From: Sinomonas sp. R1AF57
GTDB taxonomy: Bacteria; Actinomycetota; Actinomycetes; Actinomycetales; Micrococcaceae
Assembly: GCF_002224485.1 (NCBI RefSeq)
Contig: NZ_CP022463.1
Coordinates: 1,398,817-1,462,816 of the forward strand
DNA length: 64,000 nucleotides
Reading direction: 5' to 3'
Below, in pieces: positions 1 to 9,073 of this stretch. A model generated the notes under the pieces. That model was not told the DNA's origin. It did not search any database and saw only the letters and a list, made by a program, of their open reading frames with translations. The position numbers and the translations under genes were made by a program. Every line of letters starts with the position of its first letter. Position 1 is the stretch's first letter.

Positions 1-287
1 CGGTTCTGGCGGCCAGCCAGCGCGGCCGCGCGCCGGACCCAGGCGCTGGGGACCACGTTGTCCTCGAGGAAGGCCCTCCGCGGCGACTTCAGCATCCTGC
101 CGATCTCGAGCTTGCCGTCGGCCGCGACTCCCAGCGCGGTGGAGGCGTCAGCATGCGGGTCCAGATCCACCACGAGGGTGGGGATGCCGGCTGCGAGGGC
201 CGCCGAGGCGAGCCCTGTCGTCACCGAGGTCTTCCCGACTCCGCCCTTGAGGCTGCTGATGCTGACTACTTGCACTGGAGGATCCAC
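1..287 (-). CDS. ParA/Soj-family ATPase, N-terminal part (runs off the left edge)
   Basis: This is the first 95 codons of a ParA-type ATPase; the rest lies outside the window. Close to the start is the deviant Walker A motif KGGVGKTS, followed by the Walker A' region LVVDLDPHADAST, both typical of ParA/Soj proteins that dimerise on ATP and move or position chromosomal cargo. The reading frame has a TAA stop at 320-318, so the only usable starts are GTG at 287 and GTG at 275; GTG 287 has an AAAAGG ribosome binding site 3 nt before it. A TAAGAT -10 candidate at 320-315 would give a leader of about 20 nt. The gene points away from pyc. A chromosomal ParA next to pyc rather than next to oriC suggests a secondary Soj-like protein; the partner gene cannot be seen here. 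Confidence 0.85.
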   Translation of the reverse strand, partial: MDPPVQVVSISSLKGGVGKTSVTTGLASAALAAGIPTLVVDLDPHADASTALGVAADGKLEIGRMLKSPRRAFLEDNVVPSAWVRRAAALAGRQN

Positions 288-421
288 TACCTTTTCGCTC
301 GCCGACTCCCCATCATCTTAGTGGGACCGCTCCGGGCTTTCGGGCCGTCCCACACCATGAGATATGACGTAGCGTGATTCAGGGCACAGAACGTTGTCCT
401 GATACTTTGACCGCATAGACA

Positions 422-436
422 CTAGGCACCACCTAG
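422..436. promoter_or_regulatory. Inverted repeat CTAGG-N5-CCTAG in the pyc leader
   Basis: A perfect 5-bp inverted repeat with a 5-nt centre lies 31 nt before the pyc start, just after a weak promoter candidate (TTGTCC at 394-399, 16 nt, TAGACA at 416-421). It could be an operator over the transcription start. No regulator is recognised, and a repeat this short can arise by chance. Confidence 0.25.
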
Positions 437-467
437 ACCAGTCCTGCGTTGCGACAACAGGAGTCCC

Positions 468-3400
468 ATGTTCTCCAAAATTCTGGTAGCGAACCGCGGT
501 GAAATCGCCATCCGCGCGTTCCGTGCCGGCTACGAGCTCGGTGCCAAGACAGTTGCGGTATTCCCCCACGAGGACCGCAACTCCATCCACCGCCAGAAGG
601 CGGACGAGGCCTACCTCATCGGTGAGGAAGGCCATCCAGTCCGTGCGTACCTCGATGTCAACGAGATCGTCCGCGTGGCCAAGGAGGCAGGCGCGGACGC
701 CATCTACCCCGGCTACGGCTTCCTCTCGGAGAACCCCGAGCTCGCCCGCGCCGCCGAGGGCGCCGGCATCACGTTCGTCGGCCCGCCGGCCGAGGTCCTC
801 GAGCTGGCCGGCCACAAGGTCCATGCCCTGGAGGCGGCCCGCAAGGCCGGCATCCCGGTGCTGCGGTCCTCCAAGCCGAGCTCGGACGCCGAGGAACTGC
901 TGAAGGAGGCCGACGAGATCGGCTTCCCGATCTTCGTCAAGGCCGTCGCTGGCGGCGGCGGCCGAGGCATGCGCCGCGTCGACACGCGGGAGGCACTGCC
1001 CGAATCGCTCAACGCGGCGATGCGTGAGGCCGACGCCGCGTTCGGTGACCCGACGGTGTTCCTGGAGCAGGCCGTCCTGCGCCCGCGGCACATCGAGGTG
1101 CAGGTCCTGGCCGACGCCGAGGGCAACGTGGTGCACCTGTTCGAGCGCGACTGCTCGCTCCAGCGCCGGCACCAGAAGGTCATCGAGATCGCCCCCGCGC
1201 CCCAGCTGGACGAGTCGATCCGCCAGGCGCTCTACGCGGACGCCATCAAGTTCGCCAAGGCCCTCGGCTACGTCAACGCGGGCACGGTCGAGTTCCTTGT
1301 CGACACCGTGGGCGAGCGGGCGGGCCAGCATGTGTTCATCGAGATGAACCCGCGCATCCAGGTCGAGCACACCGTCACCGAGGAAGTCACCGACGTCGAC
1401 CTCGTCCAGGCGCAGCTCCGCATCGCGTCTGGGGAGACCCTCGAGGACCTCGGGCTGACCCAGGACAAGATCCACCTCAAGGGCGCCGCCCTCCAGTGCC
1501 GCATCACCACCGAGGACCCGGCCAACGGCTTCCGCCCCGACGTCGGCAAGATCACCGGCTACCGCTCCGCGGGCGGGGCCGGCGTGCGCCTCGACGGCGG
1601 CACGATCTACCAGGGCGCCGAGATCAGCCCGCACTTCGACTCGATGCTCGTCAAGCTCACCTGCCGCGGCCGTGACTACGCCACCGCCGTCAAGCGCGCC
1701 CGCCGGGCCCTGGCAGAGTTCCGCATCCGCGGTGTCTCCACGAACATCCCGTTCCTCCAGGCTGTCCTCGACGACGACGACTTCGTGGCCGGCAACGTCG
1801 CGACCTCGTTCATCGACGAGCGCCCCGAGCTGCTGAAGGCGCGTTCGTCCGCGGACCGTGGCACCAAGCTGCTCACCTGGCTGGCCGACGTCACCGTCAA
1901 CAAGCCCAATGGCGAGGCGCGCGTCCTCACCGATCCGCGGGACAAGCTCCCCAAGGTGAACCTGGCGGACGCGCCGGCCGGCTCCCGGCAGCGGCTCCTC
2001 GAGCTCGGCCCCGAGGGCTTCGCCAAGGCTCTGCGCGAGCAGAACGCCGTCGCCGTCACCGACACGACGTTCCGTGACGCCCACCAGTCGCTCCTGGCCA
2101 CCCGCGTCCGCACCCGTGACCTCGTGGCCGCAGGCCCGGCCGTCTCGGTGCTCACCCCGCAGCTCCTCTCGGTCGAGGCCTGGGGCGGGGCGACCTACGA
2201 CGTCGCGCTCCGTTTCCTCGGCGAGGACCCCTGGCAGCGCCTCGCCTCGCTGCGCGCCGCGATCCCGAACATCTGCATCCAGATGCTCCTGCGCGGCCGC
2301 AACACAGTCGGGTACACCCCGTACCCCGAGGAGGTCACGGTCGCCTTCGTCAAGGAGGCCGCCGCGAGCGGCATCGACATCTTCAGGATCTTCGATGCAC
2401 TCAACGACGTGAACCAGATGGCCCCCGCGATCAAGGCCGTCCGCGACACCGGAACCGCGGTGGCCGAGGTCGTCCTGTGCTACACGGGCGACCTGCTCGA
2501 CCCGGCCGAGGACCTCTACACGCTCGAGTACTACCTCGACCTCGCCCAGAAGATCGTCGACGCCGGCGCGCACATCATCGCGATCAAGGACATGGCAGGG
2601 CTCCTGCGCCCTGCCGCGGCCGCGAAGCTCGTGAGCGCCCTGCGCGAGCGGTTCGACCTGCCGGTCCACCTGCACACGCACGACACGGCCGGCGGCCAGC
2701 TCGCCACGCTGCTCGCGGCGGTCGAGGCCGGGGTCGACGCCGTCGACGTCGCCTCGGCGCCGCTCGCGGGCACGACGAGCCAGCCTTCGGCCTCGGCGCT
2801 GGTGGCGGCCCTCGCGCACACCCCGCGCGACACGGGCATCTCGCTCGCCAATGTCGACGCTCTCGAGCCGTACTGGGAGGCCGTGCGCCGCGTGTACGCG
2901 CCGTTCGAGTCCGGGCTCCCGGGCCCGACGGGCCGTGTCTACCAGCACGAGATCCCCGGCGGCCAGCTCTCGAATCTCCGCCAGCAGGCCATGGCCCTCG
3001 GCCTGGCCGAGCGCTTCGAGGCCATCGAGGACATGTACTCGGCTGCGGACAAGATCCTGGGCCGCCTGGTGAAGGTCACGCCGTCCTCCAAGGTCGTGGG
3101 CGACCTCGCCCTCCACCTCGTGGGCCTCGGCGCGGACCCGGAGGACTTCCGCGAGAACCCGCAGAAGTACGACATCCCGGATTCCGTCATCGGGTTCCTC
3201 GGCGGCGAGCTCGGCGACCCGCCGGGGGGCTGGCCCGAGCCGTTCCGCACGAAGGCGCTCCAGGGCCGCACAGTGAAGGTGCGCGAGGAGACCCTCAGCG
3301 AGCAGGACTCCGCGGCCCTCGCAGGCGACTCGGCGTCGCGTCGGGCAACGCTCAACCGGCTGCTGTTCCCCGGGCCGACCAAGGAGTACCTGTCGAGCCG

Positions 3401-3869
3401 GGAAGCGTACGGCAACCTCGCCGTCCTCGACACGCGCGACTACCTCTACGGGCTGCAGCGCGGCCGCGAGCACGTGATCGAGCTCGAGAAGGGGGTGCGC
3501 CTCATCGCCCAGCTCGAGGCCATCTCCGAGCCGGACGAGAAGGGCATGCGCACGGTCATCGCCACGCTCAACGGCCAGTCGCGGCCCGTCGCGGTGCGCG
3601 ACCGCTCCGTCCAGAGCAACGTCAAGCAGGCCGAGAAGGCGGACTCGACCAACCCGGGCCACGTGGCCGCGCCGTTCGCCGGCGCAGTGACGGTGACGGC
3701 GAAGGAAGGCGACATCGTCCAGGCCGGCGATTCCGTCGCGACGATCGAGGCCATGAAGATGGAGGCCTCGATCACGACGCCGGTCGCCGGCAAGGTAGCT
3801 CGCGTCGTCGTCGGCGGCGTCGAGCAGGTGCAGGGCGGGGACCTCCTCCTCGTCGTCGGCGCCGAGTAG
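468..3869 (+). CDS. pyc: Pyruvate carboxylase
   Basis: ATP- and biotin-dependent carboxylation of pyruvate to oxaloacetate, the main anaplerotic step feeding the TCA cycle. The 1133-residue protein has the full single-chain architecture: N-terminal biotin carboxylase (about residues 1-450, with the glycine-rich GGGGRGM loop), carboxyltransferase domain beginning near TDTTFRDAHQS (about residue 531), and a C-terminal biotinyl domain with the AMKM motif whose lysine, about residue 1097, carries biotin. Length is normal for the family. ATG 468 is preceded by CAGGAG at 6 nt. The gene stands alone: a strong hairpin terminator follows, and the neighbour on the left is divergent. Very long open frames exist antisense to it but are GC-driven shadows. 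Confidence 0.97.
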   Translation: MFSKILVANRGEIAIRAFRAGYELGAKTVAVFPHEDRNSIHRQKADEAYLIGEEGHPVRAYLDVNEIVRVAKEAGADAIYPGYGFLSENPELARAAEGAGITFVGPPAEVLELAGHKVHALEAARKAGIPVLRSSKPSSDAEELLKEADEIGFPIFVKAVAGGGGRGMRRVDTREALPESLNAAMREADAAFGDPTVFLEQAVLRPRHIEVQVLADAEGNVVHLFERDCSLQRRHQKVIEIAPAPQLDESIRQALYADAIKFAKALGYVNAGTVEFLVDTVGERAGQHVFIEMNPRIQVEHTVTEEVTDVDLVQAQLRIASGETLEDLGLTQDKIHLKGAALQCRITTEDPANGFRPDVGKITGYRSAGGAGVRLDGGTIYQGAEISPHFDSMLVKLTCRGRDYATAVKRARRALAEFRIRGVSTNIPFLQAVLDDDDFVAGNVATSFIDERPELLKARSSADRGTKLLTWLADVTVNKPNGEARVLTDPRDKLPKVNLADAPAGSRQRLLELGPEGFAKALREQNAVAVTDTTFRDAHQSLLATRVRTRDLVAAGPAVSVLTPQLLSVEAWGGATYDVALRFLGEDPWQRLASLRAAIPNICIQMLLRGRNTVGYTPYPEEVTVAFVKEAAASGIDIFRIFDALNDVNQMAPAIKAVRDTGTAVAEVVLCYTGDLLDPAEDLYTLEYYLDLAQKIVDAGAHIIAIKDMAGLLRPAAAAKLVSALRERFDLPVHLHTHDTAGGQLATLLAAVEAGVDAVDVASAPLAGTTSQPSASALVAALAHTPRDTGISLANVDALEPYWEAVRRVYAPFESGLPGPTGRVYQHEIPGGQLSNLRQQAMALGLAERFEAIEDMYSAADKILGRLVKVTPSSKVVGDLALHLVGLGADPEDFRENPQKYDIPDSVIGFLGGELGDPPGGWPEPFRTKALQGRTVKVREETLSEQDSAALAGDSASRRATLNRLLFPGPTKEYLSSREAYGNLAVLDTRDYLYGLQRGREHVIELEKGVRLIAQLEAISEPDEKGMRTVIATLNGQSRPVAVRDRSVQSNVKQAEKADSTNPGHVAAPFAGAVTVTAKEGDIVQAGDSVATIEAMKMEASITTPVAGKVARVVVGGVEQVQGGDLLLVVGAE

Positions 3870-3908
3870 TACAGGACAAGGGCGGCGCTGGGCGGCGCTG
3901 GATGGAAC

Positions 3909-3945
3909 AGCGGACCGGGCCCCGGGGGGCCCGGTCCGCTGCCTG
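3909..3945 (+). terminator. Intrinsic-type terminator after pyc
   Basis: Perfect 15-bp GC-rich inverted repeat (3909-3923 with 3926-3940) starting 39 nt after the pyc stop, followed by a weak T-containing tail. It separates pyc from the next promoter. Confidence 0.75.
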
Positions 3946-3960
3946 TTCCTGCCCTGAGGC

Positions 3961-3966
3961 TAGACT
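3961..3966 (+). promoter_or_regulatory. -10 element TAGACT for the EspI-like ATPase gene
   Basis: TAGACT lies 62 nt before ATG 4029 and directly after the pyc terminator, so it is the natural promoter of the downstream gene, with a leader of about 55 nt. No good -35 box is visible. Confidence 0.45.
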
Positions 3967-4028
3967 GGGGCGCGTTCCGAGCGCGGGCGGCGATGCCGCC
4001 TGCCCAGCCACGAGTCGAACGGGAGCCC

Positions 4029-5495
4029 ATGACCGAGCCGAGCAAGCCCCAGACGGCCGAGCACGCCGAGACGCCCGCTGAGGACGACGCCCAGCCCAGC
4101 ACAGGCGCGCCCACCGGTGACGCCCGCCCCGCCGCCGACGCCCAGCCCACTCCGGACGATGAGTCAACGCGCGGGGGCGAGGGTCCGGCTGCCGAGGACG
4201 GCTCAGAGGAGAGCGCGGCGCACGCGGGCCCCGGGGGAGAGCCCGCCACGGTGGACGTCGTGACGGTGGCGGACGCCCAGGACAGGACGAGCGCGGAGTC
4301 GCTCACGCCGCTCACCGCCCTGACGACGGCATCGGCCGCGGTCGCAGTCCCGCCCGTGCCCACGCAGCCGCCGGGCCAGCGCGACGAGCAGGAACGGGCG
4401 ACTGCGACCGCGGCCTGGCTCGCGGAACACCCGCTCGTCACCGCGGGCCCCGCTCCCGCCGCCCCTGAGGACCCCGCCCCGGGCTTCGTGCCCACCGGCA
4501 GCCAGGACGAGGCCGCCGAACCCGAACAGCCTGCACAGGTGAGCGAGCGGCGGGCCCGCGCGGAAGGGCCGGAGCTGGCCGCGTCGCTCACATCCGACCG
4601 GCTCGTGGCCAGGAGCGCTGCCCCTCCGGCGTCGGGGTGGCGGCGGTGGCTGTACTACGCGACGCTCGGCTCCGTGAACGTGGGCGACTCGGACGCCGTC
4701 CGGCTCCAGCGCGCCCTCGAACGCCGGATCGCTGTCCGGCTCGGCGACGAGACCCGGTACGTGCCGATCCTGTCTCGGAAGGGCGGCGTGGGGAAGACAA
4801 CCGTCACGACGCTCCTCGGGATGGCCCTCGCGGACCTCCGCGAGGATCGGGTGATCGCGATGGACGCGAACCCGGATCGGGGCACCCTCTCGGACCGCAA
4901 CCCCGGCCGCGCCACCCACACGGCGCGCCAGCTCGTGAAGGACCGCTTCGAGGTGAACTCGTTCACGCAGCTCTCGACCTACACCGCCCGTGAGGGCTCA
5001 CGGCTCGACGTCCTCGCCTCCGATTCAGACCCGATGGTCGCGCATGCCTTCAACGACGCCGACTACCGGGCGGTGACGGACATCCTGGGCCGCTACTACT
5101 CGATCGTCCTGACGGATTCAGGCACGGGCATGGTGCATTCGGTGATGCAGGGGACGCTCGAGAAGGCCGACGCCGTCGTGCTGGTCTCCGGGGGCAGCGT
5201 CGACGAGGCGAGGCTCGCCTCGGAGACGCTCTCGTGGCTCGAGGCACATGGGCGGGACGATCTCGTGCAGAAGGCGATCGTCGTCGTGAACATGTCCGCG
5301 GGGGACGGGACGCGCGTCAACGTCGACGAGATCGAGGACCACTTCCGCACGCGGGTCAGGGATGTGGTGCGGATCCCGCACGACCGGCACCTCGCCGAAG
5401 GGTCGCAGGTCGACTTCGCCAAGCTCCGGCCGGCCACCCGCGAGGCCGCCGTGGAGCTCGCGGCGCTCGTCGTCGAACGCCTCGCCGCCGCGTAG
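4029..5495 (+). CDS. EspI-like MinD/ParA ATPase with long disordered N-terminus
   Basis: 488 residues. Roughly the first 200 residues are rich in Pro, Ala, Glu, Asp and Thr and look disordered. The C-terminal half is a MinD/ParA ATPase: RKGGVGKTT around Lys256, then MDANPDRGTL (Walker A'), TDSGTGMVHS (Walker B region) and VNMSAGDGT. The DANPD segment and the Pro-rich plus ATPase layout match EspI (Rv3876) of the mycobacterial ESX-1 type VII secretion locus and its relatives. No ESX, EccC or WXG100 gene is nearby, so this is an orphan; its function is unknown. ATG 4029 is chosen because GGGAG precedes it closely; an upstream in-frame ATG at 3993 has no ribosome binding site. Cytoplasmic, no membrane segment. 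Confidence 0.8.
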   Translation: MTEPSKPQTAEHAETPAEDDAQPSTGAPTGDARPAADAQPTPDDESTRGGEGPAAEDGSEESAAHAGPGGEPATVDVVTVADAQDRTSAESLTPLTALTTASAAVAVPPVPTQPPGQRDEQERATATAAWLAEHPLVTAGPAPAAPEDPAPGFVPTGSQDEAAEPEQPAQVSERRARAEGPELAASLTSDRLVARSAAPPASGWRRWLYYATLGSVNVGDSDAVRLQRALERRIAVRLGDETRYVPILSRKGGVGKTTVTTLLGMALADLREDRVIAMDANPDRGTLSDRNPGRATHTARQLVKDRFEVNSFTQLSTYTAREGSRLDVLASDSDPMVAHAFNDADYRAVTDILGRYYSIVLTDSGTGMVHSVMQGTLEKADAVVLVSGGSVDEARLASETLSWLEAHGRDDLVQKAIVVVNMSAGDGTRVNVDEIEDHFRTRVRDVVRIPHDRHLAEGSQVDFAKLRPATREAAVELAALVVERLAAA

Positions 5496-5521
5496 CCGGG
5501 GCTGCGCGGCGGCGGGGCAGC

Positions 5522-7345
5522 TCAGACGGTGGTGGGCTTGGGCGCGGAGTAGATCTCCTCGACGTACTGGCCGAAGTCCTCCATGACCTGGGCGCGCTTG
5601 ACCTTGAGCGACGGCGTGAGGTGCCCGGAGTCCTCGGTGAAGTCCGTCGGCACGACGCGGAACGACTTGATTGCCTCGGCCTTCGACACGCTCGCGTTCG
5701 CCCGGTCGATCACGGACTGCACGTGTGCGAGGACGGCGGGATGGGTCGACGCCTCGACGATCGAGAGGGCGGCAGGCTGCCCGTTGCGCTCGAGCCAGCC
5801 GGGGAGGGCATCGGCATCGAGCGTCACGAGTGCGCCGATGAACGGCCGGTTGTCGCCCACCACCACGACCTGTGAGACGACGGCGTCCGCGCGGATCTGG
5901 TCCTCGAGGTGCGCCGGCGCGACGTTCTTGCCGCCTGCGGTCACGATGATGTCCTTCTTGCGGCCTGTGATGCGGAGGTAGCCGTCGCCGTCGAGCTCGC
6001 CGATGTCCCCCGTGCGGAACCAGCCGTCGGTGAAGGTCTGCGCATGGAGCTGGGGGAGATTGTGGTACCCCCGCATGACGCAGACGCCCTTGGCGAGGAT
6101 CTCCCCGTCGTCCGCGATCCGCACAGCGTTGCCGGGGAGCGGGGCGCCCACGGTGCCGATCTTGATGAGTCCGGGGGTGTTGACCGTGATCGGGGCGGTG
6201 GTCTCGGTGAGGCCGTAGCCCTCGAGGACCGTGAGCCCGATGCCGTGGAAGAAGTGGCCGAGGCGCTCGCCGAGCGGGCCGCCCCCGGAGACGGCGTATC
6301 TGATGTGGCCGCCCATGGCGGCGCGAAGCTTCCGGTAGACCAGCAGGTCGAAGGCCGCGTGCTGCAGCCTCAGGCCGAGCGAGGGCCTGCCGTTGTCGGC
6401 GTGGGCCTTGGACCAGGCGATCGCGGTGTCGGCCGCCCGGTGGAAGATCTTGCCCTTCCCGCCGTCCTCGGCCTTGGTCAGCGCTGAGTTGTAGACCCGT
6501 TCGAAGACGCGCGGGACCGCGAGGATGAACGTCGGCTCGAAGCTCTGGAGGTCGGCCAAGAGGTTCTTGATGTCCGGCGTGTGGGCCACCTTGCACCCGG
6601 CCGCGACGCTGAGCACGGAGATGAACCGGGCGAAGACGTGGGCCAGGGGCAGGAACATGATCGTCCTGGCGCCGGGCTGCTGGACCACCTCGGAGAGCGC
6701 CGCGGCCGAGTTCTCGGACAGCGCGACGAAGTTGCCGTGGGTGAGCTCGCAGCCCTTCGGTTTGCCGAGGGTGCCCGAGGTGTAGATGATCGTCGCCAGG
6801 CTGTCCAGCGTCGCCGCGCTGCGGCGCGCCTCGAGCTCGTCGTCCGAGACCTTGGCCCCCGCGGCCCTGAGCGCGTCGAGGCTTGCCGGCGTCAGCTGCC
6901 ACACATGGCGGACCGCGTCCAGCCCCTCGGACTCGACGGCCTGCCGGATGGCGTCCTCATGGTGCGCGGTTTCCCCGAAGGCGGCGACTGCCGCTGAATC
7001 GCCGAGGTTCCATGCAATCTGGGTGGGCGAGGACGTCTCATAGATCGGGACCGACACGGCGCCCGCGAACCAGATGGCGAAGTCGACGAGCGACCACTCG
7101 TAGCAGGTGCGCGCCAGGATGCCGACCCGGTCTCCGGGCCCGATTCCCTCGGCGATGAGGCCCTTGGCGATCCGGGACACGTCCTCGCGGAACTCGCGGG
7201 CCGTGATGTCCTGCCACACCCCCTGCGCATCCCGCCTCGCGAAGAGCGGCGGGTTGGCGGGCTTCTCGGCCTGCTCGACCACGAAGTCGGTGATGTTGGC
7301 GGCAACGGGCTGGGGAATGAGGGGAGCTACGGTCTTCTCGCGCAC
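5522..7345 (-). CDS. fadD: Long-chain fatty acyl-CoA synthetase (AMP-binding)
   Basis: 607 residues, an adenylate-forming enzyme that activates fatty acids to acyl-CoA through an acyl-AMP intermediate. The P-loop-like motif reads YTSGTLGKPKG (usual TSGTTGxPKG, one conservative change), and the later GYGLTE and TGD/GYLRITGRKKD motifs are present and in order, so the enzyme looks active. The GTG start at 7345 has GGAG 5 nt upstream. The gene is convergent with the EspI-like gene, without an obvious terminator in the 26-nt gap, and divergent from the glucokinase gene. The divergent region holds a 12-bp palindrome that may be a fatty-acid-responsive operator. FadD15-like substrate preference is plausible but cannot be read from the sequence. 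Confidence 0.9.
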   Translation of the reverse strand: MREKTVAPLIPQPVAANITDFVVEQAEKPANPPLFARRDAQGVWQDITAREFREDVSRIAKGLIAEGIGPGDRVGILARTCYEWSLVDFAIWFAGAVSVPIYETSSPTQIAWNLGDSAAVAAFGETAHHEDAIRQAVESEGLDAVRHVWQLTPASLDALRAAGAKVSDDELEARRSAATLDSLATIIYTSGTLGKPKGCELTHGNFVALSENSAAALSEVVQQPGARTIMFLPLAHVFARFISVLSVAAGCKVAHTPDIKNLLADLQSFEPTFILAVPRVFERVYNSALTKAEDGGKGKIFHRAADTAIAWSKAHADNGRPSLGLRLQHAAFDLLVYRKLRAAMGGHIRYAVSGGGPLGERLGHFFHGIGLTVLEGYGLTETTAPITVNTPGLIKIGTVGAPLPGNAVRIADDGEILAKGVCVMRGYHNLPQLHAQTFTDGWFRTGDIGELDGDGYLRITGRKKDIIVTAGGKNVAPAHLEDQIRADAVVSQVVVVGDNRPFIGALVTLDADALPGWLERNGQPAALSIVEASTHPAVLAHVQSVIDRANASVSKAEAIKSFRVVPTDFTEDSGHLTPSLKVKRAQVMEDFGQYVEEIYSAPKPTTV

Positions 7346-7437
7346 GATTTCTCCTTTGTGTCTCCCGGTGCGTGGGAGATGGCTTAACCATATCCAAGGC
7401 CCTCAGACGGGTTGTGCCGTGGATCACGGTGTTTTGC

Positions 7438-7449
7438 TACTGGCCAGTA
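7438..7449. promoter_or_regulatory. 12-bp palindrome in the fadD / glucokinase divergent region
   Basis: TACTGGCCAGTA is a perfect 12-bp palindrome, 93 nt before the fadD start and 31 bp before the glucokinase -10 box. Size and symmetry fit a TetR- or GntR-type operator, the kind that controls fatty acid genes. The regulator is not in the window. Confidence 0.4.
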
Positions 7450-7479
7450 ACTTTAGTCGGGGACGACCCTTCGCGCCAC

Positions 7480-7485
7480 TACAAT
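7480..7485 (+). promoter_or_regulatory. -10 element TACAAT, leaderless start for glucokinase
   Basis: TACAAT is followed by 7 nt and GTG 7493, so transcription should begin at or next to the start codon. No ribosome binding site is present. Confidence 0.55.
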
Positions 7486-7492
7486 GGCGCTC

Positions 7493-8518
7493 GTGCCCAG
7501 ACCCCGCTTCGCCCCGACCTTTCGACCGCACGACCCTCGGCTGAGGCGGCGGGGCCTCGCCATCGGGATCGACATCGGAGGGACCAAGGTCGCCGCCGGG
7601 GTGGTCGACGCCGAGGGACACGTGCTGAGCCGTGCGCGTCGGGCAACCCCCGGTTCACAGCCCCGGGAAGTCGAACGGGTGATCGCCGAGCTCGTGGACG
7701 AGCTGAGCGCGGACCATCGCATCTCGTCGGTCGGAATCGGTGCGGCCGGGTGGATGGACCTCGGCGGGGGGACCGTCCTCTTCAGCCCTCACCTCGCGTG
7801 GCGCAACGAGCCGCTGCGGGACAACCTTGAGAAGCTCCTGCGCCGCCGGGTCCACCTTGCCAACGATGCCGACGCCGCCGCCTGGGCGGAATGGCGCTTT
7901 GGGGCCGGCCGGCACGAGAGCCACCTCGTGTGCATCACACTCGGGACCGGGATCGGCGGCGCCATGGTGCTCGCCGGGCGCCTCGAACGCGGCCGCTACG
8001 GGGTCGCCGGCGAGTACGGCCACCAGATCATCGTTCCCGGAGGCCACCGCTGCGAGTGCGGCAACCGCGGGTGCTGGGAGCAGTACGCCTCCGGGAACGC
8101 CCTGGGCCGCGAGGCGCGTGAGCTCGCACGCGCGAACTCCCCGGTCGCGCAGGAGCTCCTGCGCGCCGTCGGAGGCATCCCCGATGCCATCACGGGGGCG
8201 GTGGTCACCCAGCTCGCGCGCGAGGGCGACGCCGCGTGCCGGGAGCTGCTCGAGGACGTGGGGGAGTGGCTCGGGCTCGGACTCGCGAACCTCGCCGCCG
8301 CCCTCGACCCGGGCACCTTCGTGATCGGCGGAGGCCTGTGCGACGCGGGTGAACTGCTTCTCGCACCGGCCCGGCGGGCGTTCGCCCGCAACCTCACCGG
8401 CCGCGGGTTCAGGCCCCCTGCTCGGATCGAGCGGGCCGCCCTCGGCCCGGAGGCGGGACTCATCGGCGCCGCGGACCTCTCACGGGTGAACCTCCGCTCC
8501 CACGGCGGGGTGCGCTGA
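7493..8518 (+). CDS. glk: ROK-family glucokinase
   Basis: Phosphorylates glucose to glucose 6-phosphate. The protein has the N-terminal phosphate-binding motif GIDIGGTK, the ROK metal-binding signature with Cys ligands (CECGNRGCWE) and the glycine-rich GTGIGG segment. The start is uncertain: ATG 7484 lies inside the TACAAT box, whereas GTG 7493 sits 7 nt after it, as in other leaderless genes in this window, giving 341 residues. The first ~25 residues (Arg/Pro-rich) precede the conserved fold and add little. It could instead be a ROK sugar kinase with another hexose as substrate, but no DNA-binding domain is present, so it is not a ROK repressor. A second, polyphosphate-type glucokinase is encoded at 48297-49106. 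Confidence 0.85.
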   Translation: MPRPRFAPTFRPHDPRLRRRGLAIGIDIGGTKVAAGVVDAEGHVLSRARRATPGSQPREVERVIAELVDELSADHRISSVGIGAAGWMDLGGGTVLFSPHLAWRNEPLRDNLEKLLRRRVHLANDADAAAWAEWRFGAGRHESHLVCITLGTGIGGAMVLAGRLERGRYGVAGEYGHQIIVPGGHRCECGNRGCWEQYASGNALGREARELARANSPVAQELLRAVGGIPDAITGAVVTQLAREGDAACRELLEDVGEWLGLGLANLAAALDPGTFVIGGGLCDAGELLLAPARRAFARNLTGRGFRPPARIERAALGPEAGLIGAADLSRVNLRSHGGVR

Positions 8519-8527
8519 GGACGCGCC

Positions 8528-9073
8528 TCAGACGCGCGCCCCGTCGTCGCCGTCGTCCTCCTTGTGCCGCGGCAGCCGCATGATGAGCACGCCGACTCCG
8601 GCCACGAACGCCGCGATGAGCAGCGCGATCACGAACCCGGGCACGGCGCGCCACACGAGCGCGAACACGAGGAGCGCGAGCGGGCCGCCGAGCGCACCGC
8701 ACCAGGCGAGCACGACGGCGGGATCGGCCCCGGCGAGGACGGGCTTCGGTTCCTCCGGCACGAAGTCGCCCACGACGTGCTCGTCCGGTTCCTCGCCGAC
8801 CGGACCTCGGCCGAGCCGGTGCACCGCGGAAGGCCGCGAGAGCCCGAGCGGATCGAAGTCGCTGAACTGCGCCGGGTCCGCGGCGTTGCCGGCTCGGCCG
8901 GCCTCGAGCCCTGCCTCGGCCGCCGCGGCCCGCTCGGCAGCAGAGGGCTCCGGGGGTGCGGGACCGTCGGCCTCGATGCCAGTTTCCCCTCCGCGAAGGC
9001 GCGCCACGAGGTCGCGCCACGCGTCGTCGTCGGCGGCGTGGTCGGCTCTGTCGGGATCCGGGCGGCCGTTCAC
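8528..9073 (-). CDS. Membrane protein of unknown function
   Basis: 181 residues, no family recognised. The N-terminal ~110 residues are hydrophilic and acidic with an Ala/Glu-rich stretch (about 45-65); then two hydrophobic segments (about residues 118-140 and 144-163) and a short charged tail of Lys/Asp residues. The GTG start at 9073 overlaps the TGA stop of the hydrolase gene (GTGA), so the two genes are translationally coupled in one operon. That arrangement suggests, but does not prove, a joint role at the membrane. The end lies 9 nt from the end of the glucokinase gene, tail to tail. Confidence 0.7.
   Translation of the reverse strand: MNGRPDPDRADHAADDDAWRDLVARLRGGETGIEADGPAPPEPSAAERAAAAEAGLEAGRAGNAADPAQFSDFDPLGLSRPSAVHRLGRGPVGEEPDEHVVGDFVPEEPKPVLAGADPAVVLAWCGALGGPLALLVFALVWRAVPGFVIALLIAAFVAGVGVLIMRLPRHKEDDGDDGARV

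Noticed and set aside
321-352. Terminator-like inverted repeat TGGGAC/GTCCCA between parA and pyc
   Set aside because: The arms are 6 bp with an imperfect interior and no T tract; both neighbouring genes start here rather than end.
318-3662. Minus-strand open frame of 1114 codons opposite pyc
   Set aside because: It is the mirror of a highly conserved, high-GC gene; the translation is compositionally biased (Leu, Arg, Val, Asp), has no recognisable domain and no promoter or ribosome binding site.
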